Shown here one piece after another: positions 33,450 through 42,363 of a DNA stretch of 64,000 nucleotides. The notes beneath the pieces are model-generated. The model saw only the letters and a list, made by a program, of their open reading frames with translations, ran no database searches and was not told where the DNA came from. The translations under genes and the position numbers were made by a program. Origin of the DNA: Pseudomonas inefficax (GTDB lineage Bacteria; Pseudomonadota; Gammaproteobacteria; Pseudomonadales; Pseudomonadaceae); contig NZ_OPYN01000200.1 in assembly GCF_900277125.1 (NCBI RefSeq), positions 62,001 through 126,000 of the forward strand, given 5' to 3'. Each line of letters starts with the position of its first letter. Position 1 is the stretch's first letter.

Positions 33450-34496
33450 TCACTCATCGCCCGTTTCGGAAAAATCCCCACCCTCCCCCAGGCGCCCGGG
33501 CACGTTCAGGCCAAAGTGCAGGTAAGCATGCCGGGTGACCACGCGGCCGCGCGGCGTGCGCATGATGTAGCCCTGCTGGATCAGGTACGGCTCGAGCACG
33601 TCCTCGATGGTGTGACGCTCTTCACTGATGGCTGCCGCCAGGTTGTCCACGCCAACCGGGCCACCGTCGAATTTCTCGATCATGGTCAGCAGCAGGCGGC
33701 GGTCGGAGTGGTCGAAACCGCGCTCGTCGACGTCCAGCAGGTTGAGCGCCAGGTCGGCCACGGCCTTGGTGATCTGGCCCTTGCCGCGCACCTCGGCGTA
33801 GTCGCGCACGCGGCGCAGCAGGCGGTTGGCGATACGTGGCGTGCCACGTGCCCGGCGGGCGATCTCGTAGGCTCCCTGGTCCTCGATGGCCAGGCCGAGG
33901 ATGCCGGCCGAACGGCTGACGATGGTGGCCAGGTCCTTGTCGCTGTAGAACTCCAGGCGCTGGACGATACCGAAACGGTCCCGCAACGGGTTGGTGAGCA
34001 TGCCGGCACGGGTGGTGGCACCCACCAGCGTGAACGGTGGCAGGTCGAGCTTGATCGAACGGGCCGCCGGCCCTTCGCCGATCATGATGTCGAGCTGGAA
34101 GTCCTCCATCGCCGGGTACAGCACCTCTTCGACGACTGGGGACAACCGGTGGATCTCGTCGATGAACAGCACGTCATGCGGTTCGAGGTTGGTCAGCATG
34201 GCCGCGAGGTCGCCCGGGCGCTCGAGGATGGGCCCCGAGGTGCTCTTGACCGACACGCCCATTTCCTGGGCGATGATGTTGGCCAGGGTGGTCTTGCCCA
34301 GGCCGGGCGGACCGAAGATCAGCGTATGGTCGAGCGACTCGCTGCGACCACGGGCGGCCTGGATGAACAGCGCCATCTGCTCGCGCACCACCGGCTGGCC
34401 GATGTACTCGTCCAACCGCAGCGGGCGGATCGCACGGTCCTGGACTTCTTCACGGTCGCGGCCACTGGCGGCGATCAGGCGGTCGGCTTCGATCAC
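33450..34496 (-). CDS. ruvB: Holliday junction branch migration ATPase RuvB
   Basis: 348 residues. AAA+ motor with Walker A FGPPGLGKTTLA, Walker B LFIDEIHRL, sensor GATTRAG and a C-terminal winged helix (GYIMRTPRGRVVTRHAY). With RuvA it moves Holliday junctions; RuvC cuts them. Its ATG overlaps the ruvA stop (ATGA). Order ruvC-ruvA-ruvB. Confidence 0.98.
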   Translation of the reverse strand: MIEADRLIAASGRDREEVQDRAIRPLRLDEYIGQPVVREQMALFIQAARGRSESLDHTLIFGPPGLGKTTLANIIAQEMGVSVKSTSGPILERPGDLAAMLTNLEPHDVLFIDEIHRLSPVVEEVLYPAMEDFQLDIMIGEGPAARSIKLDLPPFTLVGATTRAGMLTNPLRDRFGIVQRLEFYSDKDLATIVSRSAGILGLAIEDQGAYEIARRARGTPRIANRLLRRVRDYAEVRGKGQITKAVADLALNLLDVDERGFDHSDRRLLLTMIEKFDGGPVGVDNLAAAISEERHTIEDVLEPYLIQQGYIMRTPRGRVVTRHAYLHFGLNVPGRLGEGGDFSETGDE

Positions 34497-35110
34497 TTGG
34501 TAATCATCCCTTTCAGGCTGCGGCGGATCAGTTCCTCACTGCTCAGGCCGGCCTTGTCCTTGATCGCGGCGATTGCCTTGCTGGCTTCCTGCGGCTTGTA
34601 GCCCAGCGAAACCAGGGCGCTGACAGCATCGGCTTCGGCTGTGGATGCGCTGGCGGCCGGCAGCGGCCCGTCGGAGACCAGGGTAAACATGGCCGGGGAC
34701 GTTTCCCAGGCCTTGAAGCGGTCCTTGAGCTCGACCAGCAGGCGTTCGGCGGTCTTCTTGCCGACACCGGGCACGCGCACCAGGGCCGAGGTGTCCTGGG
34801 CCTGCACGCAGCGCACCAGCTCGTCCACCTCCAGGCCGGACATGAGCGCCAAGGCCAGCTTCGGCCCTACGCCGTTCAGACGGATTAGCTCGCGAAACAG
34901 CTCGCGCTCGCGCTTTTCGGCAAAACCGTAGAGCAGGTGAGCATCCTCGCGCACCACCAGGTGGGTGTGCACGGTTACGGGTTCGCCCACCTTGGGCAGA
35001 CGGTACAGCGTGGTCATGGGAACTTCCAGTTCGTAACCCACGCCGTTGACGTCGATAATCAGGTGCGGCGGCTGTTTTTCCGCCAGGGTGCCGCGCAAAC
35101 GTCCAATCAC
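34493..35110 (-). CDS. ruvA: Holliday junction binding protein RuvA
   Basis: 205 residues. An N-terminal OB fold (MIGRLRGTLAEKQPPHLIID), two helix-hairpin-helix motifs (LNGVGPKLALALMSG, VPGVGKKTAERLL) and the C-terminal domain III (ALVSLGYKPQEASKAIAAI) that binds RuvB. It lies 109 nt after ruvC and is coupled to ruvB. Confidence 0.98.
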   Translation of the reverse strand: MIGRLRGTLAEKQPPHLIIDVNGVGYELEVPMTTLYRLPKVGEPVTVHTHLVVREDAHLLYGFAEKRERELFRELIRLNGVGPKLALALMSGLEVDELVRCVQAQDTSALVRVPGVGKKTAERLLVELKDRFKAWETSPAMFTLVSDGPLPAASASTAEADAVSALVSLGYKPQEASKAIAAIKDKAGLSSEELIRRSLKGMITK

Positions 35111-35219
35111 GTTCCGATCCTTCCTCTCGGGGAGCCGGTCAAAGACCGCTCAACCCTATCAGCAAATGCAGCGGGTGAATGCATCACCCGAACAAAATGT
35201 GTATCAGCGCATGAAGCCC

Positions 35220-35744
35220 CTAAAGACGCAAGCGCCCGCCGCGTCGCCGCGCCGTAGCCAGGCCATGCGGCACCAGGCTGGAGCGGGTATGGGCGTGGCA
35301 CAGGGCGATGGCCAGGGCGTCGGAGGCGTCGATCTGCGGCTTCTGCGTCAGTTTCAGCAAGTGCATGACCATCATCATCACCTGCTCCTTGTTGGCCCCA
35401 CCAGTACCGGCTACCGCCTGCTTGACCTGGGTGGCGCTGTATTCGGCGATTTCCAGGCCGGCTTCGGCGGCTGCGACGATAGCCGCGCCACGGGCCTGGC
35501 CGAGCTTGAGCGCCGAATCGGCGTTACGGGCCATGAATACCCGCTCGATGCCCATGGTTACCGGGCCGTGCAGGGCGATGATTTCACCCACGCCACGAAA
35601 AACGATCTGCAGCCGCTCGTGCAGCTCGCCGCTGCCGGTACGAATGCAGCCCGACGCCACATACTCGCAACCACGGGCGGTCTGGCGTACCACGCCATAA
35701 CCGGTGATGCGCGAGCCGGGGTCGATACCAAGAATCAGAGTCAT
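35220..35744 (-). CDS. ruvC: Holliday junction resolvase RuvC
   Basis: 174 residues with the RNase H-like nuclease fold. Acidic catalytic residues: the first Asp in LILGIDPGSRITGYGVV, the Glu in MGIERVFMARN and the acidic pair near IDASDALAIALCHAH. I chose the ATG at 35744 (MTLILGIDPG), the family start; the longer ORF runs into the REP. Confidence 0.97.
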   Translation of the reverse strand: MTLILGIDPGSRITGYGVVRQTARGCEYVASGCIRTGSGELHERLQIVFRGVGEIIALHGPVTMGIERVFMARNADSALKLGQARGAAIVAAAEAGLEIAEYSATQVKQAVAGTGGANKEQVMMMVMHLLKLTQKPQIDASDALAIALCHAHTRSSLVPHGLATARRRGGRLRL

Positions 35745-35782
35745 AGTGCCTGTCGTAAATTGTTGCTTCTTTGCAAACTGTA

Positions 35783-35879
35783 CCGGCCCTTTCGCGGGTA
35801 AACCCGCTCCCACAGAGACTGCACCGCATTCGAGGTCGGTGCATTACCTGTGGGAGCGGGTTTACCCGCGAAAGGGCCG
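35783..35879. repeat. REP pair between yebC and ruvC
   Basis: Inverted copies with GCGGGTAAACCCGC; located between two genes of the same orientation. Confidence 0.9.
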
Positions 35880-35928
35880 ATACAGGCACTGAAATATTCA
35901 AAGCCCCTGCCGGGGTCGCCAGGACACC

Positions 35929-36675
35929 TTAGCCGAGGTTTTCCATGATCTCATCGGAAATCTGGGCATTGGAGTAGACGTTCTGCACGTCATCCAGGTC
36001 TTCGAGCATGTCGATCAGCTTGAGCACCTTCTCGGCACCGTCCTGGTCGAGTTCGGCGCTGGTGGTCGGCTGCATGATGATTTCCGCGTCAGCGGCCTTG
36101 AAGCCCGCCTCTTCCAGGGCATTGCGCACGGCGTAGAAGCTGTTGAACGAGGTGAACACCTCGAACGAGCCGTCGTCGTTGGCCACCACATCGTCGGCAT
36201 CGGCTTCCATCGCCGCTTCCATCAGCGCGTCTTCTTCCACGCCCGGGGCAAAGCTGATCTGCCCCTTGCGCTCGAACAGGTAGGCCACCGAACCGTCGGT
36301 GCCCAGGTTGCCACCACACTTGGAGAAGGCATGACGCACGGCGGCGGCGGTACGGTTGCGGTTGTCGGTCATGGCCTCGACCATGATCGCCACGCCACCC
36401 GGGCCGTAACCTTCGTAACTGAGCTCTTCGACGTTGTCGCTTTCGTTGGTGCCGGCACCACGGGCCACGGCACGATCGATGATGTCGCGACTCATGTTGG
36501 CGCCCAGGGCCTTGTCCAGCGCCAGACGCAGGCGCGGGTTGGATGCCGGGTCAGCACCACCCTGCTTGGCAGCGACCGTCAGTTCGCGGATCCACTTGGT
36601 GAAGATCTTGCCTCTCTTGGCATCCTGGCGCTCTTTGCGGTGCTTGATGTTCGCCCACTTGGAATGACCAGCCAT
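35929..36675 (-). CDS. YebC/TACO1 family protein
   Basis: 248 residues, full length: MAGHSKWANIKHRKERQDAK at the start and GYGPGGVAIMVEAMTDNRNR in the middle are diagnostic. Members have been described both as DNA-binding regulators and as translation factors that help ribosomes through proline stretches. Located between aspS and ruvC, a conserved order in gamma-proteobacteria. Confidence 0.95.
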   Translation of the reverse strand: MAGHSKWANIKHRKERQDAKRGKIFTKWIRELTVAAKQGGADPASNPRLRLALDKALGANMSRDIIDRAVARGAGTNESDNVEELSYEGYGPGGVAIMVEAMTDNRNRTAAAVRHAFSKCGGNLGTDGSVAYLFERKGQISFAPGVEEDALMEAAMEADADDVVANDDGSFEVFTSFNSFYAVRNALEEAGFKAADAEIIMQPTTSAELDQDGAEKVLKLIDMLEDLDDVQNVYSNAQISDEIMENLG

Positions 36676-36789
36676 AACGACTCCGAATCCTTTGAATCAC
36701 AAACAGCCCCGCCCCTGTACGGGGCGGGACGGGAAATTGCCTGCGCCGAAACGCAAAGGCGCATCCATGTGGATGCGCCCGGGGACTGC

Positions 36790-38562
36790 TTACTCGACCT
36801 TGGTCTGTTCGCGCAGTCGGATGTGCAGCTCGCGCAGGGCCTTGGCGTCGACCATGCCAGGGGCCTGGGTCATGACGCACGCGGCGCTCTGGGTTTTCGG
36901 GAAGGCGATCACTTCACGAATCGACTGGGCGCCGGTCATCAGCATGACCAGGCGGTCCAGGCCGAAGGCCAGGCCACCGTGCGGCGGTGCACCGAACTTC
37001 AGGGCGTCGAGCAGGAAGCCGAACTTCTCTTCCTGTTCTGCCGCTTCGATGCCCAGCAGGCGGAACACGGCCTGCTGCATCTCTTTACGGTGGATACGGA
37101 TCGAACCGCCACCCAGCTCGGTACCGTTCAGGACCATGTCGTAGGCACGGGACAGGGCCGTGGCCGGGTTGGCCTCGAGCTCTTCCGGGGTGCACTTCGG
37201 CGCGGTGAACGGGTGGTGCAGCGCGGTGAAGCTGCCGTCCTCGTTCTCTTCGAACATCGGGAAGTCGACCACCCACATCGGTGCCCACTCGCAGGTCAGC
37301 AGCTCGAAGTCGTGGCCCAGGCGGATACGCAGCGCGCCCAGGGCTTCGCTGACCACCTTGAACTTGTCGGCACCGAAGAACACGATGTCGCCGTCAACGG
37401 CGCCAACGCGGTCGAGGATGGTGTTGAGGTTGGCCTCGGGGATGTTCTTGACGATCGGCGACTGCAGGCCTTCGACGCCCTTGGCGCGCTCGTTGACCTT
37501 GATGTAGGCCAGGCCCTTGGCACCGTAGATGCCGACGAACTTGGTGTACTCGTCGATCTTGCTGCGCGGCATGCTGGCGCCGCCTGGCAGGCGCAGGGCG
37601 GTAACGCGGCACTTCGGATCGTTGGCCGGGCCGGCGAACACCTTGAAGTCGACGTCCTTGAGCTGGTCGGCAACGTCGACCAGTTCCAGCGGAATACGCA
37701 GGTCCGGCTTGTCGGAGCCGTAGCGGCGCATGGCTTCTTCGAAGGTCATGTGCGGGAATTCGCCGAATTCCAGGTCCAGCACTTCCTTGAACAGCTTGCG
37801 GATCATGCTTTCGGTCAGGCCCATGATCTCGCTTTCATCGAGGAAGCTGGTCTCGATGTCGATCTGGGTGAATTCCGGCTGGCGGTCGGCACGCAGGTCT
37901 TCGTCACGGAAGCACTTGGCGATCTGGTAGTAGCGGTCGAAGCCGGCGACCATCAGCAGCTGCTTGAACAGCTGCGGCGACTGCGGCAGGGCGAAGAAGC
38001 TGCCGGCGTGGGTACGGCTAGGCACCAGGTAGTCACGCGCGCCTTCCGGGGTGGCGCGGGTCAGGATCGGCGTCTCGACATCGAGGAAGCCGTTTTCGTC
38101 GAGGAAGCGACGAATGCTGCTGGTGATGCGCGAACGCAGGCGCAGCTTGTCGGCCATTTCCGGGCGACGCAGGTCGATGAAACGGTAGCGCAGGCGGGTT
38201 TCCTCGCCGACGTCGGAGTATTCGTTCAGCGGGAACGGCGGGGTTTCCGCTTCGTTGAGCACGTTCAGCTGGTAGCCGAGGATCTCGATGGCGCCGGAAG
38301 CCATGTTGGCATTCACCGCACCTTCAGGGCGCTTGCGAACCTTGCCGGTGATCTGCACGACGTATTCGCTGCGCACGCGGTCGGCGGCGGCGAAGGTTTC
38401 GGCGCGATCCGGGTCGAACACGACCTGGGCCATGCCTTCGCGGTCACGGATGTCGAGGAAGATCACCCCGCCGTGGTCGCGGCGACGATGGACCCAGCCG
38501 CAAAGGGTGACTTCCTGGCCGTCCAGGCTCTCGTTCAGTTGGCCGCAATAATGGCTGCGCAT
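36790..38562 (-). CDS. aspS: aspartyl-tRNA synthetase
   Basis: 590 residues from the ATG at 38562 (the preceding in-frame Met codon at 38565 is equally possible). Class II synthetase: N-terminal OB anticodon-binding fold (VTLCGWVHRRRDHGGVIFLD), motif 2 (IAKCFRDEDLRADRQPEFTQ), the bacterial GAD insertion and motif 3 (GGLAFGLDRLVMLMTG). In Pseudomonas this enzyme is expected to be non-discriminating and to charge tRNA-Asn too (family knowledge). Upstream of yebC and ruvCAB. Confidence 0.98.
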   Translation of the reverse strand: MRSHYCGQLNESLDGQEVTLCGWVHRRRDHGGVIFLDIRDREGMAQVVFDPDRAETFAAADRVRSEYVVQITGKVRKRPEGAVNANMASGAIEILGYQLNVLNEAETPPFPLNEYSDVGEETRLRYRFIDLRRPEMADKLRLRSRITSSIRRFLDENGFLDVETPILTRATPEGARDYLVPSRTHAGSFFALPQSPQLFKQLLMVAGFDRYYQIAKCFRDEDLRADRQPEFTQIDIETSFLDESEIMGLTESMIRKLFKEVLDLEFGEFPHMTFEEAMRRYGSDKPDLRIPLELVDVADQLKDVDFKVFAGPANDPKCRVTALRLPGGASMPRSKIDEYTKFVGIYGAKGLAYIKVNERAKGVEGLQSPIVKNIPEANLNTILDRVGAVDGDIVFFGADKFKVVSEALGALRIRLGHDFELLTCEWAPMWVVDFPMFEENEDGSFTALHHPFTAPKCTPEELEANPATALSRAYDMVLNGTELGGGSIRIHRKEMQQAVFRLLGIEAAEQEEKFGFLLDALKFGAPPHGGLAFGLDRLVMLMTGAQSIREVIAFPKTQSAACVMTQAPGMVDAKALRELHIRLREQTKVE

Positions 38563-38660
38563 CATGATGGTGGTTTCGCTTCTCGTGATTCGTGTATTCG
38601 GTGGAGGCCTTGGCCGCCCGCAGAGGGCTAATACTGCAAGACCCGGTCACAGCATTCAAC

Positions 38661-38882
38661 TCAGTCGGCCTTGTCGCCGCCTGCCAGATTCTTTTTTGCC
38701 CCGGTCTTGAAGTCGGTTTCGTACCAACCGTTACCGCTCAGGCGGAAGCCTGGCACCGACAGCAGTTTCTTCAGCGCCGGCGCCTGGCAGGCCGGGCAAT
38801 CGGTCAGCGGCGCGGCGCTGATCTTCTGCAGCACTTCCATGCGGTGCTCGCAGGATGCACATTGATAGTCATAAAGGGGCAT
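38661..38882 (-). CDS. FmdB-type zinc ribbon protein
   Basis: 73 residues: MPLYDYQCASCEHRMEVLQK then CPACQ, with two Cys-x2-Cys pairs that bind zinc. The C-terminal part (GFRLSGNGWYETDFKTGAKK) is typical of the FmdB/regulatory zinc ribbon group. Upstream of aspS on the same strand, about 98 nt away, probably cotranscribed. Function unknown. Confidence 0.9.
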   Translation of the reverse strand: MPLYDYQCASCEHRMEVLQKISAAPLTDCPACQAPALKKLLSVPGFRLSGNGWYETDFKTGAKKNLAGGDKAD

Positions 38883-38974
38883 GGGTGTCTCTCGTCAACC
38901 ACAACGCTGGCTGCCGGGGCAGCAAAAAGCGGGATTATATATGGTTAGCAAGCACTGCGCAGCCCGCCAGGCGA

Positions 38975-39304
38975 TCAGCGCACACTTGGCGGGTCCAGCA
39001 GCCAGGCGACGCAGATAACACGGATCAGCCCGCTGAAGTTGCGCACCCCACCCTGTCGCAGGTGCACCTCGCGGTCCACGTAGGACAGCACCGCGCTGAC
39101 CGAGCAGCGGTTTGCCGCGGCGATGCGCTCCAGGATACCCCAGTAGACGGCTTCCAGCCGCAGGCAGGTGGAAAAACCGTTGAGCCGCACCGAGCGCGAC
39201 ACCGGCTGGGTCTGCAACATGTCGAAATCCGCCTTGAACGGGTCGATGCACTGTTTATCTGGCCAACGCCCCTGGCCAGCCACACGTTTGCTTGCTTGCA
39301 TCAT
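38975..39304 (-). CDS. ribbon-helix-helix domain protein
   Basis: About 109 residues. The start is the ATG at 39304 (an adjacent ATG at 39301 is possible); GAGGAAG lies 8-9 nt upstream. The sequence VSRSVRLNGFSTCLRLEAVY then LERIAAANRCSVSAVLSYVD fits the RHH_4 fold: a beta strand followed by two helices. It has no membrane segment until a possible hydrophobic C-terminal end (LIRVICVAWLLDPP). Presumed DNA-binding; target unknown. Confidence 0.75.
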   Translation of the reverse strand: MMQASKRVAGQGRWPDKQCIDPFKADFDMLQTQPVSRSVRLNGFSTCLRLEAVYWGILERIAAANRCSVSAVLSYVDREVHLRQGGVRNFSGLIRVICVAWLLDPPSVR

Positions 39305-39413
39305 GCGCCACACTTCCTCGTCACAGGTACCAGGTGGCCTATGAAGCGCTGATCGGCGAGCTTGAAGCAGCGGCAAAATCTTCCTGTACAAAATACATAA
39401 GGCCTTAACAGGA

Positions 39414-39529
39414 CCTGTGGGAGCGGCCTTGTGTCGCGATGGGCTGCGCAGCAGCCCCGGCATTCTTTGCTGAGGCTGCAATCTTGGGGCTGCTGCGCAG
39501 CCCATCGCGACACAAGGCCGCTCCCACAA
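39414..39529. repeat. REP pair, CGCGACACAAGGCCGC subfamily
   Basis: Two long inverted copies (39414-39458, 39486-39529), each with the GGGCTGCGCAGCAGCCC hairpin. It lies between the RHH and Dps genes. Confidence 0.87.
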
Positions 39530-39559
39530 GGATCAGTGCAGGCGGACGAATTTGTGAAC

Positions 39560-40033
39560 TTAATTACCGTCGAGCAGCACCCGCAGCATCCACGCGGTTT
39601 TCTCGTGCACCTGCATACGCTGGGTCAGCAGGTCGGCGGTCGGCTCGTCACTGACTTTGTCCACCACCGGGAAGATGCTGCGCGCGGTACGCACCACGGC
39701 TTCCTGGCCCTGCACCAGCTGGCGGATCATCTCGTCGGCAGGCGGTACCCCTTCCTCCTCCTTGATCGATGAGTGCCGTGCATAAAATGCATAGGACCCG
39801 GGTGCCGGGAAGCCCAGGGCGCGAATGCGCTCGGCGATCGAGTCGACCGCAAGCGCCAGTTCGTTGTACTGCTCTTCGAACATCAGGTGCAGGGTACGGA
39901 ACGACGGACCGGTGACGTTCCAGTGGAAGTTATGGGTTTTCAGATACAGCACGTAGGTATCCGACAACAGCCGGGACAGCCCATCGACGATGGACTTGCG
40001 ATCTTCTTCACTGATACCGATATCGATTGCCAT
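39560..40033 (-). CDS. Dps-family ferritin-like protein
   Basis: 157 residues. The ATG at 40033 has AAGGGG 7 nt upstream; the longer ORF is a shadow. Ferroxidase-type residues are in YVLYLKTHNFHWNVTGPSF and FEEQYNELALAVDSIAERIR, placing His, Asp and Glu as in Dps dimers. Dps proteins store iron and shield DNA from peroxide. Divergent from the membrane cold-shock gene. OxyR or stationary-phase control is likely from the family, but I saw no clear site. Confidence 0.9.
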   Translation of the reverse strand: MAIDIGISEEDRKSIVDGLSRLLSDTYVLYLKTHNFHWNVTGPSFRTLHLMFEEQYNELALAVDSIAERIRALGFPAPGSYAFYARHSSIKEEEGVPPADEMIRQLVQGQEAVVRTARSIFPVVDKVSDEPTADLLTQRMQVHEKTAWMLRVLLDGN

Positions 40034-40312
40034 GAAGTTCCCCTTTCCATAAGGCTTGAGACCCAAGCGGGTGCCGACCACTGTAGCAACACTTGGTGCA
40101 CGCCGCATGTGACATGGCGCAACACATCGCTCCGCGCGGCCTGCGGTTTGAGTACCCTGCGGCTTTACTGTTAAATAGGCACGGTGCCACCCGTGCGGAT
40201 TGTCATTGCCGGGTGCATAGGCTGGCCTGTCACGTTTTCGCGCCCTACACCTCATGCGCACCGTGCAGCCCGCTCTTCCTGTGATCGGCCTTATAACTGT
40301 GAGCCAACCCCC

Positions 40313-40906
40313 ATGTTCAAGATCGTCCATCTGGTGACGGGCGTGGCAGCCTTGCTGCTATCGCTCATACCCAGCCTGAAAACCGATGCTTCACCCTTCC
40401 TGCAACAACCCGACGCGGTCTACCTGGCCCTGCTCGGCCTGCTCAACCTGGTCCTGGCCCCGGTCGTGCCACTGTACTACCGCGGCGCGCGGCAGCAGTT
40501 GCAGCACCTGGCGTGCGCCTTGCTGGTAGTGGCCGTGGTACTGCAGACCCTGACACTGCTGGCCCGCCCGGAAATGGGCAACCTGGCCGCACTGGTCTGC
40601 GCAGCACTGGCCGTGGCCGTGCACCTGGCCGTGGGCTTTGCCCGCAGCCCGCGCAAGGCCCGCGCCAGCCAACACGCGGCGCAGGATGCCGGCAATCGTG
40701 ATACCGGTACCGTGAAGTGGTTCAATACATCCAAAGGCTTCGGCTTCATCTCCCGCGACTCGGGCGATGATATCTTCGTGCACTTTCGCGCCATTCGCGG
40801 CGAAGGCCACCGCATCCTGGTGGAAGGCCAGCGTGTGGAGTTTTCCGTGATGCACCGCGACAAGGGCCTGCAGGCCGAGGATGTGGTTGCGGTAACCCGC
40901 CGCTGA
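40313..40906 (+). CDS. membrane-anchored cold-shock domain protein
   Basis: 197 residues. The ATG at 40313 starts three to four hydrophobic helices (VTGVAALLLSLIPSLKT; AVYLALLGLLNLVLAPVVPL; HLACALLVVAVVLQTLTLL; LAALVCAALAVAVHLAVGFA). A basic linker (RSPRKARASQHAA) and a complete cold-shock domain follow, with GTVKWFNTSKGFGFI and DIFVHFRAI (RNP1 and RNP2) intact. Free CspA proteins are cytoplasmic; this fusion would place an RNA/ssDNA-binding domain at the inner membrane. No strong ribosome site precedes the ATG. Function unknown. Confidence 0.85.
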   Translation: MFKIVHLVTGVAALLLSLIPSLKTDASPFLQQPDAVYLALLGLLNLVLAPVVPLYYRGARQQLQHLACALLVVAVVLQTLTLLARPEMGNLAALVCAALAVAVHLAVGFARSPRKARASQHAAQDAGNRDTGTVKWFNTSKGFGFISRDSGDDIFVHFRAIRGEGHRILVEGQRVEFSVMHRDKGLQAEDVVAVTRR

Positions 40907-40914
40907 TTATCCCC

Positions 40915-41004
40915 CCTGTGGGAGCGGGCATGCCCGCGAACCAAGCGACGCGGTGCATGGCACCGGCTTTGCCGGTGTTCGCGGGCTTGCCCGCTCCCAC
41001 AGGG
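40915..41004. repeat. REP-like pair with CGGGCATGCCCG centres
   Basis: Inverted CTGTGGGAGCGGGCATGCCCGCGAA and its partner, plus an internal CACCGGCTTTGCCGGTG hairpin. Lies between convergent genes. Confidence 0.8.
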
Positions 41005-41045
41005 TTCGTGTGCACTCAGCGCAATGGGTGCAGTAGTTTCAGGTA

Positions 41046-41252
41046 TTAGTAATGAGGCGGCGGCGCCTCGTCCCCTTCGCTGCCGTACTGGCCAACCATC
41101 TCTTCGTAACGCTTGATCAGCTCGGCCATCTGCAACTGCAGCCGTTCGATCACCCGCCCCTGCTCGACCACCACGTCATTCAGCGCCTGGATGGTGTCAT
41201 CCTGGAACGCCTGACGGGTTTCCAGCTCGACCATTCGCATTTCCAACGACAT
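41046..41252 (-). CDS. slyX: SlyX family protein
   Basis: 68 residues: MRMVELETRQAFQDDTIQAL then QGRVIERLQLQMAELIKRY form a coiled coil, ending in APPPHY, the usual SlyX tail. The ATG at 41252 has GAGG upstream and lies 1 nt after the stop of the HIT gene, so the pair is coupled. Function unknown. Confidence 0.9.
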   Translation of the reverse strand: MSLEMRMVELETRQAFQDDTIQALNDVVVEQGRVIERLQLQMAELIKRYEEMVGQYGSEGDEAPPPHY

Positions 41253-41253
41253 A

Positions 41254-41673
41254 TCAGGCCTCTGTGTAACCATCGAGTTTCAGTTCACGCAGGCGTTGGC
41301 GAATGGCTTCGACCTGCTCATCGGTATAGGCCACTGCCGGGCACTTGCCCCACACCGGTGCCGGCCAGGCGGCGTCGTCGCGCTGGCGCGCGATCACGTG
41401 CATATGCAACTGGCTGACCACATTGCCCAGGGTGGCCACATTCATCTTGTCGGCGCCGTAGCTGGCCTTCAGCGCTTCGGCCAGCAGGGTGGTTTCCTGC
41501 CACAACTGCTGCTGCTCCGCGACATCGAGCTCGAACAGTTCACTGATGCCGGCGCGCTTGGGCACCAGAATGAACCATGGATAGTTGGCATCCTTGCTCA
41601 GCAGCAACTGGCACAGCGCAAATTCCCCCAGCACCAGCGAATCCTGCTGCAAACGCGAATCGAGGACGAACAC
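41254..41673 (-). CDS. HIT family nucleotide-binding protein
   Basis: 139 residues with the histidine-triad core as Gln-Leu-His-Met-His-Val (VVSQLHMHVIAR). The first His of the triad is Gln, as in a known bacterial subgroup; the catalytic His remains. It probably hydrolyses nucleotide phosphoesters. It is upstream of slyX, separated by 1 nt. Confidence 0.88.
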   Translation of the reverse strand: MFVLDSRLQQDSLVLGEFALCQLLLSKDANYPWFILVPKRAGISELFELDVAEQQQLWQETTLLAEALKASYGADKMNVATLGNVVSQLHMHVIARQRDDAAWPAPVWGKCPAVAYTDEQVEAIRQRLRELKLDGYTEA

Positions 41674-42363
41674 GGCAAATCTCCTTCAGGCAGAACCAAC
41701 CCGCTTCACGCGGAAAACAGGCCTGCAAGGATACCCTGCACATTCCCGGTAACACAGCGCTACTTTTCGCACCAAAATGAGGCTGCCGATACACCTGGCA
41801 CCACACATGCCACCCCACAGGTGACACTGCATGAACAAGTTGCGGTAACACATTGACTTTCATGACAGCTTTTCAAATTTTAATGATTCTTGACTGTAAT
41901 ACCCCGCCAGGCGGCTCCCGCCCCGTATTTACGGCACTTTCCGACCCCCGGTAGCGGGTTTTGTGAAAATTTCATGAAGCGTTGCGAATTTTGAGCACGC
42001 TTGTTGCATTCCTTTCACGCCAAGTCGGCACGACATCTGCATCGACAGGTGTACGCGACAAATAACAACAGCGGCATTGGTTACCAGGGAGTTTCCCAAC
42101 CGGAATCGGTAGTTACAGATTCATTACGGTGAAAGAAACAGCGCTGGTGTTGAACGGCCCTTGAATCGGGCGTGATTTGCGACATGGAAATACCTGAAAG
42201 CGACATGGTGAAAAAGTTCCGCAAAGGATGTTTATACCCATATCGCCAACAACAGTCAGCGTGCTATACATTTTCGCCGACATAACAAGAAAGAGCTGCC
42301 CCATATAACTAAAACACTTGGACGCAGCGGTACTCTTCCTAAAAACCAAAGGAGCAAATCACG
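41674..42363. other. long intergenic region and leader of the OprD porin gene
   Basis: 690 nt without a credible gene. Seen: CCGTA-TT-TACGG hairpin (41923-41934), a terminator-like CCCCCG-GTAG-CGGGTTTT (41946-41962), a short palindrome TGAAAATTTCA (41964-41974), and an AATAACAA tract (about 42061-42068) that matches the AANAANAA Crc/Hfq target pattern, though 300 nt before the start. GGAG lies 11-14 nt before the oprD ATG. A small RNA ending near 41965 is possible. Confidence 0.5.

Noticed and set aside
36331..38631. 766-codon plus-strand frame opposite aspS
   Set aside because: It is the antisense of a fully conserved aspartyl-tRNA synthetase; the translation is rich in His, Gln, Val and Leu without any motif, as expected for shadows in GC-rich DNA.
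41254..41673. Loss of the first His of the HIT triad as a sign of an inactive enzyme
   Set aside because: Gln at this place is usual in a large bacterial HIT subgroup, and the catalytic His is intact.
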